Positions 24,962 to 38,258 are shown, counted from the first letter of the stretch. The stretch is 64,000 nt of DNA from Plecoglossus altivelis (GCA_036571765.1 BROE01000015.1:5757993-5821992); one strand, 5' to 3'. Numbers and translations: made by a program. The notes: generated from the sequence alone by a model not told the origin.

Positions 24962-25309
24962 CGAGATGGAGAGAGTGCAAGTGTGTTCGTGTCTGTGAGT
25001 GTGTGAGAGAGGGAGAGGGGAGAGGGAGTGTGTAGGTGTGTGTTGAAACGGATGAGGGGGTATCACTGCCAGACAAGTCAGGGAAGAGGCAGGCTTGTTT
25101 GGAGACGGTACAGGCATGGAGCTTTACATACGGCACAGGCGACACGCACACACATACGCCGCACACGTGAACACACACACACGTACACACGCGCGGCTGC
25201 ATTCAAGACAGGCAGCGTTTTAGCCGTTTTAGCCGACTTTCAGGATTACTGTCCATCTCTCTGTCCTCTGCTGGAGCGGTTAGAGAGAGCGTAGTAGCAG
25301 TGCTTACAG

Positions 25310-25344
<35 letters not shown>

Positions 25345-26479
25345 GAATTCTGTGGAATGATCTTCCACAGAATTCCTTTTGTTGTCGTTTTTTTTTTTGC
25401 TGTCACCGCCGATCTCGTTCAAATCTGTTACTCGTGCCTCTTTGCTTGTTCTGTGTCCACGGTTGCGTTCGGTGGGTTCTTTGCGTGCATGTGCAAACAG
25501 TCATTAAGGCATTTGATCGTTTTTCTCATTACCATTAATGATGCGAGGCCCTGTTCCTCTGGGTGATCATCGTGCAAGTTAACCGCATATGCAAAAACTC
25601 AGAAGAGCATCAAGTATTTCATTACAAACCACCTTCTGGGTGTATTACAGCTATTCTGAAATCATTTTCATGCAGCTCTCGACCTGATCTGGGTGTACGT
25701 TCGCGTGCTTATGCATGTGCAACTTCGACATCAATATTCAGCTGAAATTGACCAGGCAGCCTTCCTCTCTGCTGAATATGAATCAATTTCCTTCCTCCAG
25801 CCTCCACCCTCCGCTGCAGCATGCATATGTCTAGACTTTAATTGTCTTTGTGTAAAATACAGTGGTTGCACCAGACATTCGCTACTAGGAGACCAATGGA
25901 AATGACATACATGTCCACGATCGAAAGCCATCTCTCCACTTCAACATCGCATACAAAGGCACACTGTTTACTGGACATGTTAATGGAAAAGAATATGGAG
26001 ATGAAATACGTTTCTACTGTGGCGTGGCAGAAGGACAACCTTACATTTTGTCTGTTTTCCAAGTAGTACATTCCCCCCACTAATGCCTCCGACACGGAGT
26101 GGGTAATGTATGTTGACAATTGCATGGACATGCTGCGCTCGTGTGTTTACAGTTCTCACGAGCTTCAGGGGGTCGACTTCCACAAGAGCCTTCTATAGAT
26201 TAGTCTGGTTTGAGAGTAACAATTAAGAGACAAAACGACTGTCAAGCAGAACGGCAGCATTTGTGTAAAGAACATGGCAAAAAAAATGACAAACAAATAG
26301 AAGTAGTTAGGAATCAAAGTCACTCTCCTCCCCCTCCTTTGCCACTGGAAGGGTTGTTGTTTTTTTGCAACAATACAGATGCTGTTTTTGACCTCTAGCT
26401 TTAAAATCCAATTGGTGAGCACCGTGATGAGTGGATAATTAAAGTAGTCAGTGGGTTACTTTTAAGCCTGTCTTGACAG
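22045..26479. other. kank1 to smarca2-like intergenic, no DMRT genes
   Basis: About 4.4 kb with no recognised exon. In other vertebrates DMRT1, DMRT3 and DMRT2 lie between KANK1 and SMARCA2; no DM-domain zinc-finger pattern appears in any frame here. Contents are simple repeats (TG at about 24,935-24,957, AC-rich at 25,145-25,195, CT at about 25,313-25,340) and a perfect hairpin at 25,344-25,376. The upstream exon(s) of the smarca2-like gene may be here but could not be recognised. Confidence 0.5.
25344..25376. repeat. perfect 14-bp inverted repeat (hairpin)
   Basis: GGAATTCTGTGGAA and its exact complement TTCCACAGAATTCC are separated by 5 bp (TGATC), directly after a CT run. It is flanked by no known gene feature. 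Confidence 0.85.
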
Positions 26480-26506
26480 GCTGAGCGGAACAGGGCCTTG
26501 AATGAC

Positions 26507-28449
26507 ATGGAGGAGGACATCAGTGCAAAGAAACGGAAAAGCCATCACCACGGAAACAAGGCGGCGGAGATTGGCCATGAAGCAGGTGAGAAGGTCAAAA
26601 GGAAGCGTGGGCGTCCCCCTGCGGAGAAGCTGCCCCCCAACCCGCCCGAACTGACCAAACAACTCCACACACTGGTCGACATGGTCATCAACTACAAGGA
26701 CGGGTGAGATCCAAACTCCAACCATTCCCTCGGTGACAACGCTTTGTTGTGGTGGCGTTAGCTGTTTGTGCACCATCGCTATGGTGAATCCGTCTGTCGC
26801 ACGTGCCTCTGTTAGAACATGAGCAGAACACCTCTGCCAAGGGTTGGCACTCCCCGCATTTGAATTTGATGTTAATGAAGAGCTGTGACTACAGAGACAT
26901 CTGTCACCGCGTAGATGGTGTGTCGCGAGGTGAAATTTGTGCCGACGGCTGTGTTGAACTGTTTCCAGGCTCGGACGTCAGATCAGTAAAGGCTTCGTTC
27001 AGCTGCCGTCTAAGAAAGAGGTCCCTGAGTACTATGAGCTCATCCGCAAGCCGGTCGACTTCAGAAGGATCAGGGTAGGTGGTCTCGTGGTCTCAACAAA
27101 CCCCTAGCAAACCTGCCCCTAACGCTGGGGAACACGCTTTACTGTCACTACTGTGAAGACCCCCGAGACTCCATGATGGTGGTACATGGAGAGGATGTCA
27201 ATGATGATTCTAGGGAAGACTTCAGCAGCTGATTTTAGACTATTCAGTCCAGGGTTTTTCAGAAATACTGGCTTACGCCACTACCAGTAAAGTTACTGAG
27301 TGGATTTGGGAATCTGCCAAGACTCGCTCTGCTAGCGATGACTTAGATATCAAGTACCAACTGGCAAGCAGGGTGGGCTTGGCCTAAGTCCTCTACCAAT
27401 TGACAGACACAGATGGTGAGGCTGGTATTTGATGTGCCAACTTCACCAACCAAACCCCAGGCTGTCAATCACCGTCAATATCTACATATAGGATAGCACC
27501 TCCATAATGATCATGAATTGAGGACAGAAAATAGCTTGTGATCGATGCTGTTCTGAGTTGATAGGAACGAGTGCGGAACCACAAATACAGAAGTGTGGGT
27601 GACCTGGAGAGAGACATTGTCCTGCTGTGTCAGAACGCCCAGACCTTCAACCTTGAGGGTTCCCAGGTAAGGAGGAAATGACTCCATAGCTCTCTGCAGC
27701 TCTTAAATGAAGCCCATCACCATTTCAATTCGATTCCATGAGTATGTTTTTTTTGTCATTTGAATGCAATTTGCAACTGGCAAATATGATATTGTGTCTT
27801 TATTCCCCAATTTCCGCCACGTCCCTAAGCTGTCTGCATGAAGTTGATATTGCGGAAGACTTGAGGCGACAAGGCAAGGTCCTCTCTTGCATGAGACAAG
27901 TTCATTTGCCTGATTTGGCCGTGTCTTTCTTGTCACATCCTTCCAGATATTTGAAGATTCCATTGTTCTCAAGTCCGTTTTCGAAAGCGCAAGACAAAGA
28001 ATTGTCACTAATGAGGAGGGGGCAGAGGAAGGCACTGCCGTTCACCAGGACAACGGCGGAGGACACGCAAATCAATTTGATTCATCAGCAGGTGAGAGAC
28101 AGACCATCTCTATTTTCAGAAAGAGAAACCGTTTCTAAAATAGCCAAGATAGCAAATGACAACACCTTTCGGCAATTTTTGCTAAAGACTTCATGAGAAG
28201 GAAGGTAACGTAACACAAGGGGGTTGGCTGGGGCGAGGTCACTTTCAGGGGTAGTAACACGATTTGGAATTCAAGTCACTTTGCTCAACTCCAGTGCTCC
28301 ATGTTGTAGAGAGAGATATACCAGTGCGAGAGAAGAGGAGGCTACAAGTGGAGAAAGATAAAGATGCCACAGGCAAGAGGCTCCACCGTGACCCCAACAG
28401 CCAGGAAAACCTGGAGGACAAAACCACTAAAGACCAAGGTGGAGCCTGA
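26507..28449 (+). CDS. smarca2: smarca2-like bromodomain protein, C-terminal part only
   Basis: Five exons join in phase: 26480-26703, 26969-27074, 27565-27666, 27947-28091, 28295-28449. The first exon opens at an acceptor at 26,480; the first ATG with good context is at 26,507, giving 234 aa. Seen: basic KAKKRK-type region, AT-hook (VKRKRGRPPAEKL), then a full bromodomain (GRQISKGFVQLPSKKEVPEY, ELIRKPVDFRRIRERVRNHK, LLCQNAQTFNLEGSQIFEDS). The acetyl-lysine Asn of NAQTFN and the tyrosines of PEYYELI are kept. VINYKD and SARQRI favour SMARCA2 over SMARCA4. SMARCA2 is a BAF/SWI-SNF chromatin-remodelling ATPase, but no ATPase exon lies in the 4.7 kb upstream. The acidic SMARCA2 tail is replaced by a different basic end, the least certain exon. 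It may be a reduced ohnolog resembling mammalian short SMARCA2 isoforms, or the end of a gene with distant exons. Confidence 0.8.
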
Positions 28450-31400
28450 ATAATCCTTTTTCTACTTTCTGGCCTTTATCGTTCTCTCTGTTTGTTCATT
28501 GAGGCCTGGTATTTAGTTCAGCGATGATGTATTTAGCGCTTTGTAAAAAGGTTAATGAATTCTAAGGAATGGGTCAGGGTACGAAGGCTTTACACCAAAG
28601 TTACCATGCTTTTCCCTGAGTTTGTACAGCCTTAACGAGCACATGTCCGTGCTTACAAGGCAAGGTCCTTTTACCAGGCCTCTAATATGAACACCAAGTA
28701 TCTATCGCTTCTTTTGCTTCACTAGATCATATCTTCTCTTTATTAATCGTTTTTTTTTTGTATAAGAAAGTTTACCTGTGTCTGAATTGCCTTCATTTGT
28801 CTTGGAGCATGATGATGTATAGCTTCTGAGACAGTCTTCGCCCTCAGAGAGTGGCGCTGGTTGATGACATCGTTCACGTGTTTTTGTGTGAGGAATGAGA
28901 GCACATGCCTTGGAAATTCCGTGTACACTGATGGATTGTTTTAAATCTAAAAAATTAAAAAAAATTATATAAAAAAAAGAATATTGCTATAAAAGTTCAC
29001 CTCTTTATCCGTACTAAAAATAACTCTTGCGTTATGCTTTTCGGATTTGTGTGTGTCACTTTAACCAATTGTATTTTTGTCTTGGCAAGTCCCTGTTCAC
29101 ATGCAGGAACTGGAACAAAGCACACCGGGGGCCTGCATTTTGCTAAGTAAAAAGTGAATTCGTATGGCTCTGCACCATCAAAAGAGCCTGCAAGTGACTT
29201 ATATAAATGTTGTCATTTTCTTGTTTATAAAGTGTCAAGCAAAGACATGTTTCTTCCCTGTCTACTGTATCTTAAAAAGATGTTGGCAGAATATTTGCAT
29301 AATATTTGATTAAGTTTCTGCAATACCAATTCAGCCTCATGAGAGAGGCAGAATGCAGAGTATGTAGCCAACGGCAACAACTTCTGTAACCCGGGGGCAG
29401 GGATACATTGATGTTTCAGAGCTAGGTAAACAATGCAGACACAGTAGGAAAGATCCGAACGTGCGTAACAAAATGTAGTGTCTAACTGTTGCGGATGCAG
29501 TCAATTAGCTTCTTGTATGTACCTGGTGCAGCAACATGACAGGAGGCTTGAGAATGCAGAAAACTACATTTCCCATGTGGGTTAAACAGAGAATCTTTAA
29601 TATGTATTTATCTTGTGAAACGTGAAATTCGAATAAAGCGCATTTATATGAACCTTGGAGAACATGAACCGTTTGTAAAGCTCTTTGAACGTATGGTTCC
29701 CTAGAAACACATTTCAGGGATCTGTTGGTCCTGCCAGGTTCCTGCAGGAGAACCTGGGTGACCGCCACATAAGGGTGTGAGAACCCAAGGGAATTTGTGT
29801 TTAGTCTCCGTACGTTGGGTCGCATGTCTAAAAGTGTGATTTGTTTTCATAGCAAGGTAACCATACTGAGTTGTCATCGACATTCGTATCTGACAAACTG
29901 TGCTCACTTCAAAACCATTGTTATGGAGAAGGTTCTAGTCTACATGGTAGTCTACTTGACGAAGCTCCCGCATGTTCAAAATGGTGCAACTTACATTATC
30001 ACACATACGCCACCCCGACCAACACATCACACCTTTAACAAATTATGTTGACTTAAAGTTCACCGGCAGCTCAAAGGCTGCTCCAGCGAGCACTCCCTCC
30101 TCTCTCATGCCACGCCAACTGTCCAGTCAAAAGCAAAGTCACAAAGGTGAAAAAAGGATGCTGAAATACCGAAAACAAACTCCCCTTGTTTCTTTACATG
30201 TTTTACACGTCTCTACAATCGTCTCATTCTTCTGCATAAAGCAGTCCACAGTACTGCTCCTGGTTGTCAGGAATTTGATCAAGTGTATGTATGCAATAAC
30301 TGGCTTGCTGCCTTGTCTTCCTAGCAACACATCTCCAACAGCCCTGATGCAGCTGAAGACAAGGAAGACTGCAGCCTGCAGGTGTAGTGCCCCATGACTG
30401 CGTCTGCCTTCCCACAGGTGCTGGGAAATGCCTCTTCATGTTTTGACATTTGAAAGAAAAACGTGTTATAAAAAAAGTTTTTTCGGCTTTGCCTGATCTA
30501 GCATGATCTGCGCATGTGCAGTCGCGTTTCATTGCAGCCCTGTGTTTTCATTCTGCGATCCGATCGTCCCTCCTCACTTAAATGTCGTCTGAATTGCATC
30601 TCATTGTCTGACCTAGTTTCATAGGATTTCCTGTGGTTTTTGGCTCTGTGACCTTTGACTGTGCTTTGGGCTGTGAAAAGCAGGGCATTAATCAAATTCA
30701 TATTAGCATTTTTAGTTCTCTAAAAACTTGGCCAAAACGAAGGTGGAGAAGACCTAAACCAATGGACCTGCATGTAAGCAGCTTCTTCTTGCGATTCTCT
30801 TCAGTATCCGCCAGACTCCCACTCCTCCGTCCTTTCACCAATAGGTGGTGCAAGTGAACTGTTCTGTGTATATGGGCAGCCATTATGGCCAGACAGAGTT
30901 ACATGCTCTGGAAGAAACAGAGAGACCACTGAACCTCTTTCCTTACCAAAAACGTTGAGAAGGAACATTTTGAGCGAAGGGTTCGATTTAACAGGCCACT
31001 GCAAGTTTAACTTTTCTGTTCCCTCCCTCAAAATGTTCTTTTATCTAATTATTCGTAAGGGGAAGTGAGTGCAATGGTCTCTTAACGATTCAGTCTGAGC
31101 TGAATGTGAGAATTCTCCTGTCCTGGAGTCTTAGTTTCCGCATGATTAAATGAGCCGTTTTTGTCTCAGACATCCCCAAATGGGAAAGGTACATTTAAAC
31201 GTACCCCAGAGTCACAGAAGAACGCTTGCTTTCGAGCACTTATAATCGCATAGGAGTTCACCTCCGGCTTACAGCTTGGATTAGATGGTGTCTCGCGGCC
31301 GTGTCAAAAGTATTTGCAGAACGGCATCCTGTCATCACATTCATTCTCGGTCTGTTCAGCATTTCCTGGATGAATATTCCTTCAGTACAACAGGAGGTCT

Positions 31401-32295
31401 GAGAGCGCCTTCGCATCTGCTGTGTGGTGCTATTCCTTAACATCTGACATCTAGACAAAGGCTCCATAACACTAACGTTCTATACAATTGCACAAATTAC
31501 AATGTGAAATATGCCAAGTCTCTTGTTCTCTGGAAGCTAAGAATAGCTATCACGCAGGCCTACTAAGGCACATCTACACTTGAAGACTAGGCCTACTTTA
31601 ACCGCACAGAAATGGCTCCTCTTCCTTTCCCAAGTGTCATATATGATACGTTTAGCATATGGTCCCATCCCATTCTGCCTCCTAGATCAGTGGATTATAC
31701 GTGTAAGGCCATGCTAATTGTACAGCTGTTGTTTCTTCCTAAACTAGGGCAAGATGCATGCTCTGAAGATCTTTCTGTGCTGTTCATTAAAACGAAGTCA
31801 AACCCTACAGAGAAAAGTATGTTAATCTCCAAGCTAGAGAGGGCTATACCCCCCGGATCAGTAAACATCAATTAAATCTATTTTCTTTTGTAATTGTGAA
31901 TGGTAATCCAGAGGTACAAAATACAGTACGTCTTCAGCATTCACTGCTTGCTTTCACCTCAATTTCACTCTTGTACAGTTTGAAATAAGTATGTGTACAG
32001 CACAGCACATTTCAGAAGTTTGACTTCTCATCATCGTCATCTAACCACCCAGTCTCAGTGCTCATTTCATCACTCGCCTCAGGACAACGACCCATCTTAC
32101 GTCTGGGTTTCCCGAATGGTGGAGCAATCAACTTCATATCTGAAACAGAAATGTCATTTGGTGATCCCAAATCCAGCTTGAAACTCCTCATCCCATGTCG
32201 TAAAATCTAAATGGAAATGAAGTCTGTCGACACTGGCAAGTTTGAGCTTAAATCCTGGACACTTTTTCCCCCCCACAAAGCAACACTTTTTTCCA
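28450..32295. other. region downstream of the smarca2-like gene
   Basis: No coding exon recognised. Candidate poly(A) signals for the smarca2-like gene are ATTAAA at 28,954 and AATAAA at 29,632. The remainder is unremarkable mixed-composition DNA with only short reading frames. Confidence 0.4.
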
Positions 32296-32428
32296 CCCAG
32301 CAAGTCCTTTGGAGAAGCTGACATGTGCATGGAGCAGCACAGCTATATCTCTGTGTCCAGACTCCAGGGCAATGTATAGGGCTGTGCTCTCATCCTGCAC
32401 ACAGATCCACACACACACACACACACAG
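32296..32428 (-). pseudogene. inverted copy of kank1 exon 10 with its acceptor
   Basis: On the minus strand, 32394-32296 matches kank1 exon 10 (21453-21551) over all 99 bp with 5 mismatches. The intron sequence before it (acceptor TGCAG, GGATCTGT, and a TG run out to about 32,428) is also copied. Similarity stops at the exon's 3' end. The frame is open, but four of the five changes alter residues (Ser to Tyr, Tyr to His, Asn to Ser, Val to Ala), suggesting no protein constraint. It is an isolated exon about 10.8 kb from its source on the opposite strand, so it cannot join the kank1 transcript by ordinary splicing. Confidence 0.9.
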
Positions 32429-35400
32429 ACACATACACACTCTCTTTGAAGGTGGTATTCCAGCTACCAATGTGTTCCCCCTCCCTACAGTACAGATGGA
32501 TGCAGGTGCACATCTGTTCCCTCTGTGACATGTGGTCTCCCTTGGAGACAGGACACCAGGGACAAGCTACCCAAAACACAGACTGGGGAAGCAGACATTC
32601 CACTATTTGTGGTCTGTAGCGTTAACCAATAGTGGAGAGGGGATGTGTTATGACTGGGGTCACAAGCAAGCAGGAACATCAATGACATGATTGGCCATTT
32701 GTTGTAAGTCACCGGTTTATTTCTTATGACATTTATCTGTTGTTGTACTCATTGATACTTCCTCTAATGAGAAGACTGGCCCATTAGTACAGTACAACCC
32801 TTAGTATTATTTTTACATTTTTACATTACATTTTTGTAAGAATTACACACTGATATGTTCTTTCATCTTCTACTGAGTCCTTCCAAAAAGATCTGCTGTT
32901 AGCTTTGTCCATGGCTGGGCTACAGTGTAGAAGAATGATGGCAATCCTCAGTGTTCTATGAGCCCAGCAATGACAGATGTTGGAGAGGTGGGAACACATT
33001 CATCAAATGGGTTGTGATGACCCGTTGGAGACGAAACCCAGGACTGTCATGACTGCATCATACGGAGCGCAGCGTTTCCATAGTAATAACACCTTCTTTC
33101 CCCAACTGTCCTTTTCCATTTTATTTATTCAACACTTTGCTTGCGTGTCTTGTGTTGGTGGACATCAGGAGTCGGACTGACGTCATTCTCATTGCTTGGT
33201 ACTGGAGTGTATGTTTTGATTACTCAAGTGTCATGTTTCCATTTTCTAAAGCTGCTCTTTTTTTCCTTTTTAATGCATATAGTAGACATCTTGCTTCTAT
33301 TTACCATCCTAAGCTATGCATACAGTACTACAGCTCCAGTACTAGAATGAGGATTACTTGCCCTTCAAAAAGACATACGTTTTCTACCTAAGAGACGTTA
33401 GAGATTATATTCAAGGTGAGTGGATTCATATCCACTCATGAGAAAGAGATGGTCGTTTTCTGAAAAGAGACTGCAAACATAAATGTGGGCTCCACTCCAT
33501 TTAGCTGATTGAATAAGACGAGGACATGATTCATATTAGTTGTGTTTGCAATTTTGTCCTTAACCTTTTTCTTTTCACAAATGAAAACATGCAAACTCAC
33601 CAAACATATAATATTTCCAAATATTCTTGGCCCGAGGAACATGCATTTTTGTTACATGGGATTTATGTATTTGTTATTTTTTCATTCATACCATTATATG
33701 GCCGTGAAGACCCTTAACGTATGTTACCTCCATCTTAACTGCATTTTCATATTTCCTCTTGACACGTTAGCTAATCTGATCTCTGAACGAGCCCAGGGAA
33801 GACACATGCCCTGAGTACAATTCAATCAGATTAGCTCTCTGTGGAGAAGGAGGAAGGGAGAGACAGGGCGCGAGAAAGCGAGATGGAGAAGGCGCGGCAA
33901 GCATGGAGGTGTGTGGAGAAAAGAGAGAACCAGGCATCAGAGAGGCGCCCCCCATCACAACTCTAAACGAACGGCCTAATGAACCAATAAGGTGGCTGCC
34001 TTGAGAGTTAGGGTTGTGTGACAATGCTACTGATAGATCTATTCAATGGGTTGAGGATAAGACACTTTCAACCACCGCAGACGGACCATCTCTCTATTAC
34101 AGCGTCCACTGAGACGCGCTTGGTGTTTTGTTGTTAAATCTAAAAACGAATCGAAGCATTATCGGCTCGGTTCTACTTAAGGAAGGTGCTTTGTTGTTTC
34201 ACGTTCGGTGTCTGATAATTGATTTCCCTGTGATGGTGAGGGATCGGGGGGAAGACTGAACTGCATGATGTCAAGGCGGTGGAGAGACAGGGAAAACGGA
34301 GCGAGATGGGCGAGCGAACAAGTGAGGAATGGCAATGTCACACGGCGCTGCCTTTCACACTCCCATGCGATAGATTGTGCTCTTCGCATGTGACAGAGGA
34401 CGAACATTTATTACTCCATAATCCCTCTTTGATGGCTTCTGTGGTAGTTTTCCTTTGGTTCATGTTTCCTCTGAAATATCTCCTATTTTCTGGCCTACTC
34501 ATTCAGATCTCATTAAACAAAGATCTGGAGCATGTAGAGTTGTGTTGGCTGTTGCGGTGCCCTTGTGCCGGTACTCTAGACAGACGCTCCAGACCTTCGC
34601 TGTACGCTGAAGAGACTGAGGATGACTCTGAAGGAAGACAATGCTACTGTTTATGAATACAAAGTTTTCCTTTCTTTTCCACCTTTTCATCTCTGCGTCT
34701 CCGTTTTGATCTCGGCCCTGGTGCGTTTCTCTTCATAATCATGACTTGCTCTGAAGTCTCTCACGTCTCCCTTGCCCTCAGTCGTTGCCCTCAAAAATGG
34801 ATGAATTCAACGTGGCTGCCGTGCCTAGTGGGTCAGAGCGACTCTCTAATCCGACGTCAAATGGTTAAGTCCTCGAATGTTTACATAATGAGCTACTACA
34901 ATAGTCAGAGTGCACGCACTTATCTCGTGATAACAAGCGTGGGCTTGGCAAGACCGGCACGTCTTAACGAGCGGAGAAGCAACTGTTGCGTGACAGTCTA
35001 CATCTCAACCATCAGCAGCAGGCGTTGATCTTTACCAGCAGTCTGGAGATGACTGCAAGTACAGCACCGAGAGCAAAGGCATTCCTAATGATTTTACCCT
35101 CTGGCCCTAGAAGGAATACGTCACAAGAAAATCGTTTGTCAGAGACCTCATGCTCTTCCTATCGCATACATTATTGAGTGTTTGCGTAGCGTTCCGACAA
35201 CCAAAGCTTTGAAGCATTAAACATACATTTGGAGATCTCAAACGAGTCTGTGTCTTTGTTTTTGAGGACCCCGCCATGGCAGACATCAACAGACCCGCAG
35301 TCACCCTTCGTTTTCATAGATATTTCAGTTGACAGCCTATCCAGTACGAGAGTAAAGACTACAAGCACGGCCCTCATCCCCAGATCATTCTTGATTCCGT

Positions 35401-35751
35401 CTGTGTCAAGGCCACAATCGCACAAAGTTTAATTGCGGGAGCGGCCTCCCTTCTTATCCACTTAATCTCGAAAGTGCAGTTCCTTGGAAACTAAATCCCA
35501 ATTACCTGACACTCACAGCAGGGTGGAGAAATAACGAACTCACAGGGTAGAAATCCTACTCTTCCCATTGGCATGCTGATCTGCATGGATGTTCAGAGGT
35601 AAATTCAGCTGCATCAAAGTTGCTAATCTACATTTAACCCTAACAACATGTAATTGCTCTTGACGCAATGGAAGACTAGTGTGATTTGTAGGAACTCTGT
35701 GGATTTGCAAATTCCCAACACACAAACATCAGCTCCTTGTATTCATGGTCC

Positions 35752-35800
35752 TTGCTGCAAGATGACTTGAAAGAGATTCTTGTCTGCCTAATTAGGAGTG
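35752..35800 (+). repeat. direct repeat, copy 1
   Basis: About 49 bp (core TCTGCCTAATTAG preceded by ACTTGAAAGAGAT) recurs at 37,086-37,134 with only a few mismatches. The flanks differ, so it is a short dispersed element or local duplication. Confidence 0.75.
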
Positions 35801-37085
35801 ACTGAAGTCCTCAACAAGCAAGAAGAGGCTATTCCAGCTGGCATCGGAGGGGAGAATTGATCTGCATTCCTGCATATTTCATGCTGCTGTAAATGTCAGT
35901 GAGAGCATCTTTTCAATAATGAGGCCACCTCTTGTTGCAGTGACAACGACTGCCGACATGCAGTGCCCTGTTCATGTTTGATGTGTTCAAGAGGGAAGTT
36001 CAACTTGACGTAACGCTTCACCCTTTCACATTCCGGAGACTTCCACAGCAGTTGTGCTTGTTTTTGAGCTTGCCACCCAACGTTCAAAGACGCAAGTAGT
36101 TTGGATGTTTCCATCTGTTCGTAGTGCTTTTTTTGTACTGCAAAGGCTGAAAAGTAGCAAGGGAAGACAGGGATATTTGTGTCATGTCCTTTTCAGCAAC
36201 ACAATGCACTGCAATGTCTCCAAGCAGCCGACTAAAACGCCTGCCTCATCTCTCCGTCCGTCCGTCTCCAAGACGTCTTTTCAGAGACCCAACACCAGCT
36301 TCCAGGACCAAACACAATTAGCGCATTGCATTGAACATGTGCCACCCCATCACTGCCTGTATCTCTGTCCCCCTTCCGTGAATTTGTTGCTGTACCTTTT
36401 CAACCTGCTTAGTGCTTCCATCATCTTCTAAAGATGACCCGGTAACTACACAGAGCAGCCCGAGAAGATTCTTTCATTTTTTATTCAACAGGGTTGATGA
36501 TCCCCCCCTCCCACACACACACACAGATGCAAAACCTTGAGTAAGATTTACAGGAAGGAATATTATCAATGACTGAATGAATCTGGTCGTAAACGGAGTG
36601 GGGGTTCTGGAGACTCAGCCAGTTTTCCCGAACATCAGAAGATCCTCTTGGGATGTGTGGATGATGGTGAGTAAAGCTGTTCGGGCGAGGCAGGCAGGGG
36701 AGGGGGGTGGATAGGGAGAGCTGAAAGACTGACAGATAGATCGCGGGTATATTTATATGGTCTGCAGTTGGCTGGTGTCAGGCGTATGTTGTAATTAGCA
36801 GGTGACTAATCATGCGTTGTGTGACACGACGCGCAGTTAACAGCAGATAGTTATGTCTCGTCCTGAACCTCATTTATATCAAACTCTGTGACCCTCATTT
36901 CTATATCTGACTTAATGAACCTCAATTATGTCCAACTCCAGGAGTCTTTTTCATATACGGTACGTCTGACTTTATCAAACTCAATTCTGTCTCATTATGA
37001 ATCTCACCTCACATTTCACCACATTACCGGAATCTCAGCTACAGGGTATACAAATCTAGGAACCTTGAATTTCAGTTTTTTTTTC

Positions 37086-37134
37086 CTGCAAGATAACTTG
37101 AAAGAGATGCTTGTCTGCCTAATTAGAAGTGATT
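37086..37134 (+). repeat. direct repeat, copy 2
   Basis: Second copy of the 49-bp element at 35,752, in the same orientation, 1.3 kb away. Confidence 0.75.
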
Positions 37135-38258
37135 CATTAAAAGTCAAACATTTAAATATTTGACCAGCCGAACATATCTTTACACAGTTTGCATACCCGA
37201 GCATGTTGAATCTTGGAAGGTAGGTGACCATACCAGGAGTTATTGCTGCTTTGGATGAATGCACAATTGCAACCTAATGGACTTGGTATTGATTCCGCAG
37301 TACATGCGGATTGTTCTGCATGTTTTACACCACATTGTACCACACCCAGATCTTCCATACTGTTCCATTTGCCCAGAAAACTTCACGATATATTGGTATT
37401 TCAAGCTACTGCAAAAGGTATCATCCCCTTGAGGTCTGCATCTTTTACCATAACCATTCCAGAGAAGGGAACCCCTCACTGAAGGATTCCTCACCAGGAT
37501 TTTCTCTTTTAAAAGAGTTCAGGCTGGTCATTAGTTCAGATCTTCTGGGGACTTTGAAGCTTCGTGACATTGCTTGTTGAAAGGGTTATACATTGCCTTT
37601 AATTAGATCTTCTCTCGAGCAGTGTGATCCCAATGGACCCTTTCATGTAATACTTCAGATACTGAACATTCACTCAACCTGACAAACATAATCTACTGTA
37701 ATAAATAGCAATTTCACATGGGAACATACTAGCTGTCATCCAAAGATTAGACCATTTGATTAGTGAATCAGTGGATAATCTTAGTACACAGGAAATCCCA
37801 ATGTCCTCCACGTAGCTACAAGCAGGGAGTTTTCCAAAACCTATCACGCTTTCTTCTGCTCTCCAGGTAAAGGAGGAATCCTGGACAACATACAGAAAAC
37901 CTGAACAGCTTCTTGTGGAGGAAGAAATGTCAGAGCTGAATTTGATTGAACAAGCTGAGCGAGTTACCTCTGCTCTGCCATGAAAAGGGGCCAATCAGAA
38001 AGGTATTTGAGAGAAGGAGATCAGGGAAGTGTTTAAACTCTCGGTTGAAAGGTCACGACCTTCTTCCATGCTCTAAAAAGATGCTGGTTGAGCAGGGGGA
38101 AAGCACGCTTGTTCACCTTTCGATTGGTTCCACCAGTCAATCTCAGCTCTCAAGCCCAATACGTCACCAAACCACCACATCTATCATTAGGTTAGCGTGT
38201 TTTGATGGACGTCATTTAAATGTGTGTGTACACAACGGGTGTGCCTGAACTGTATGCG

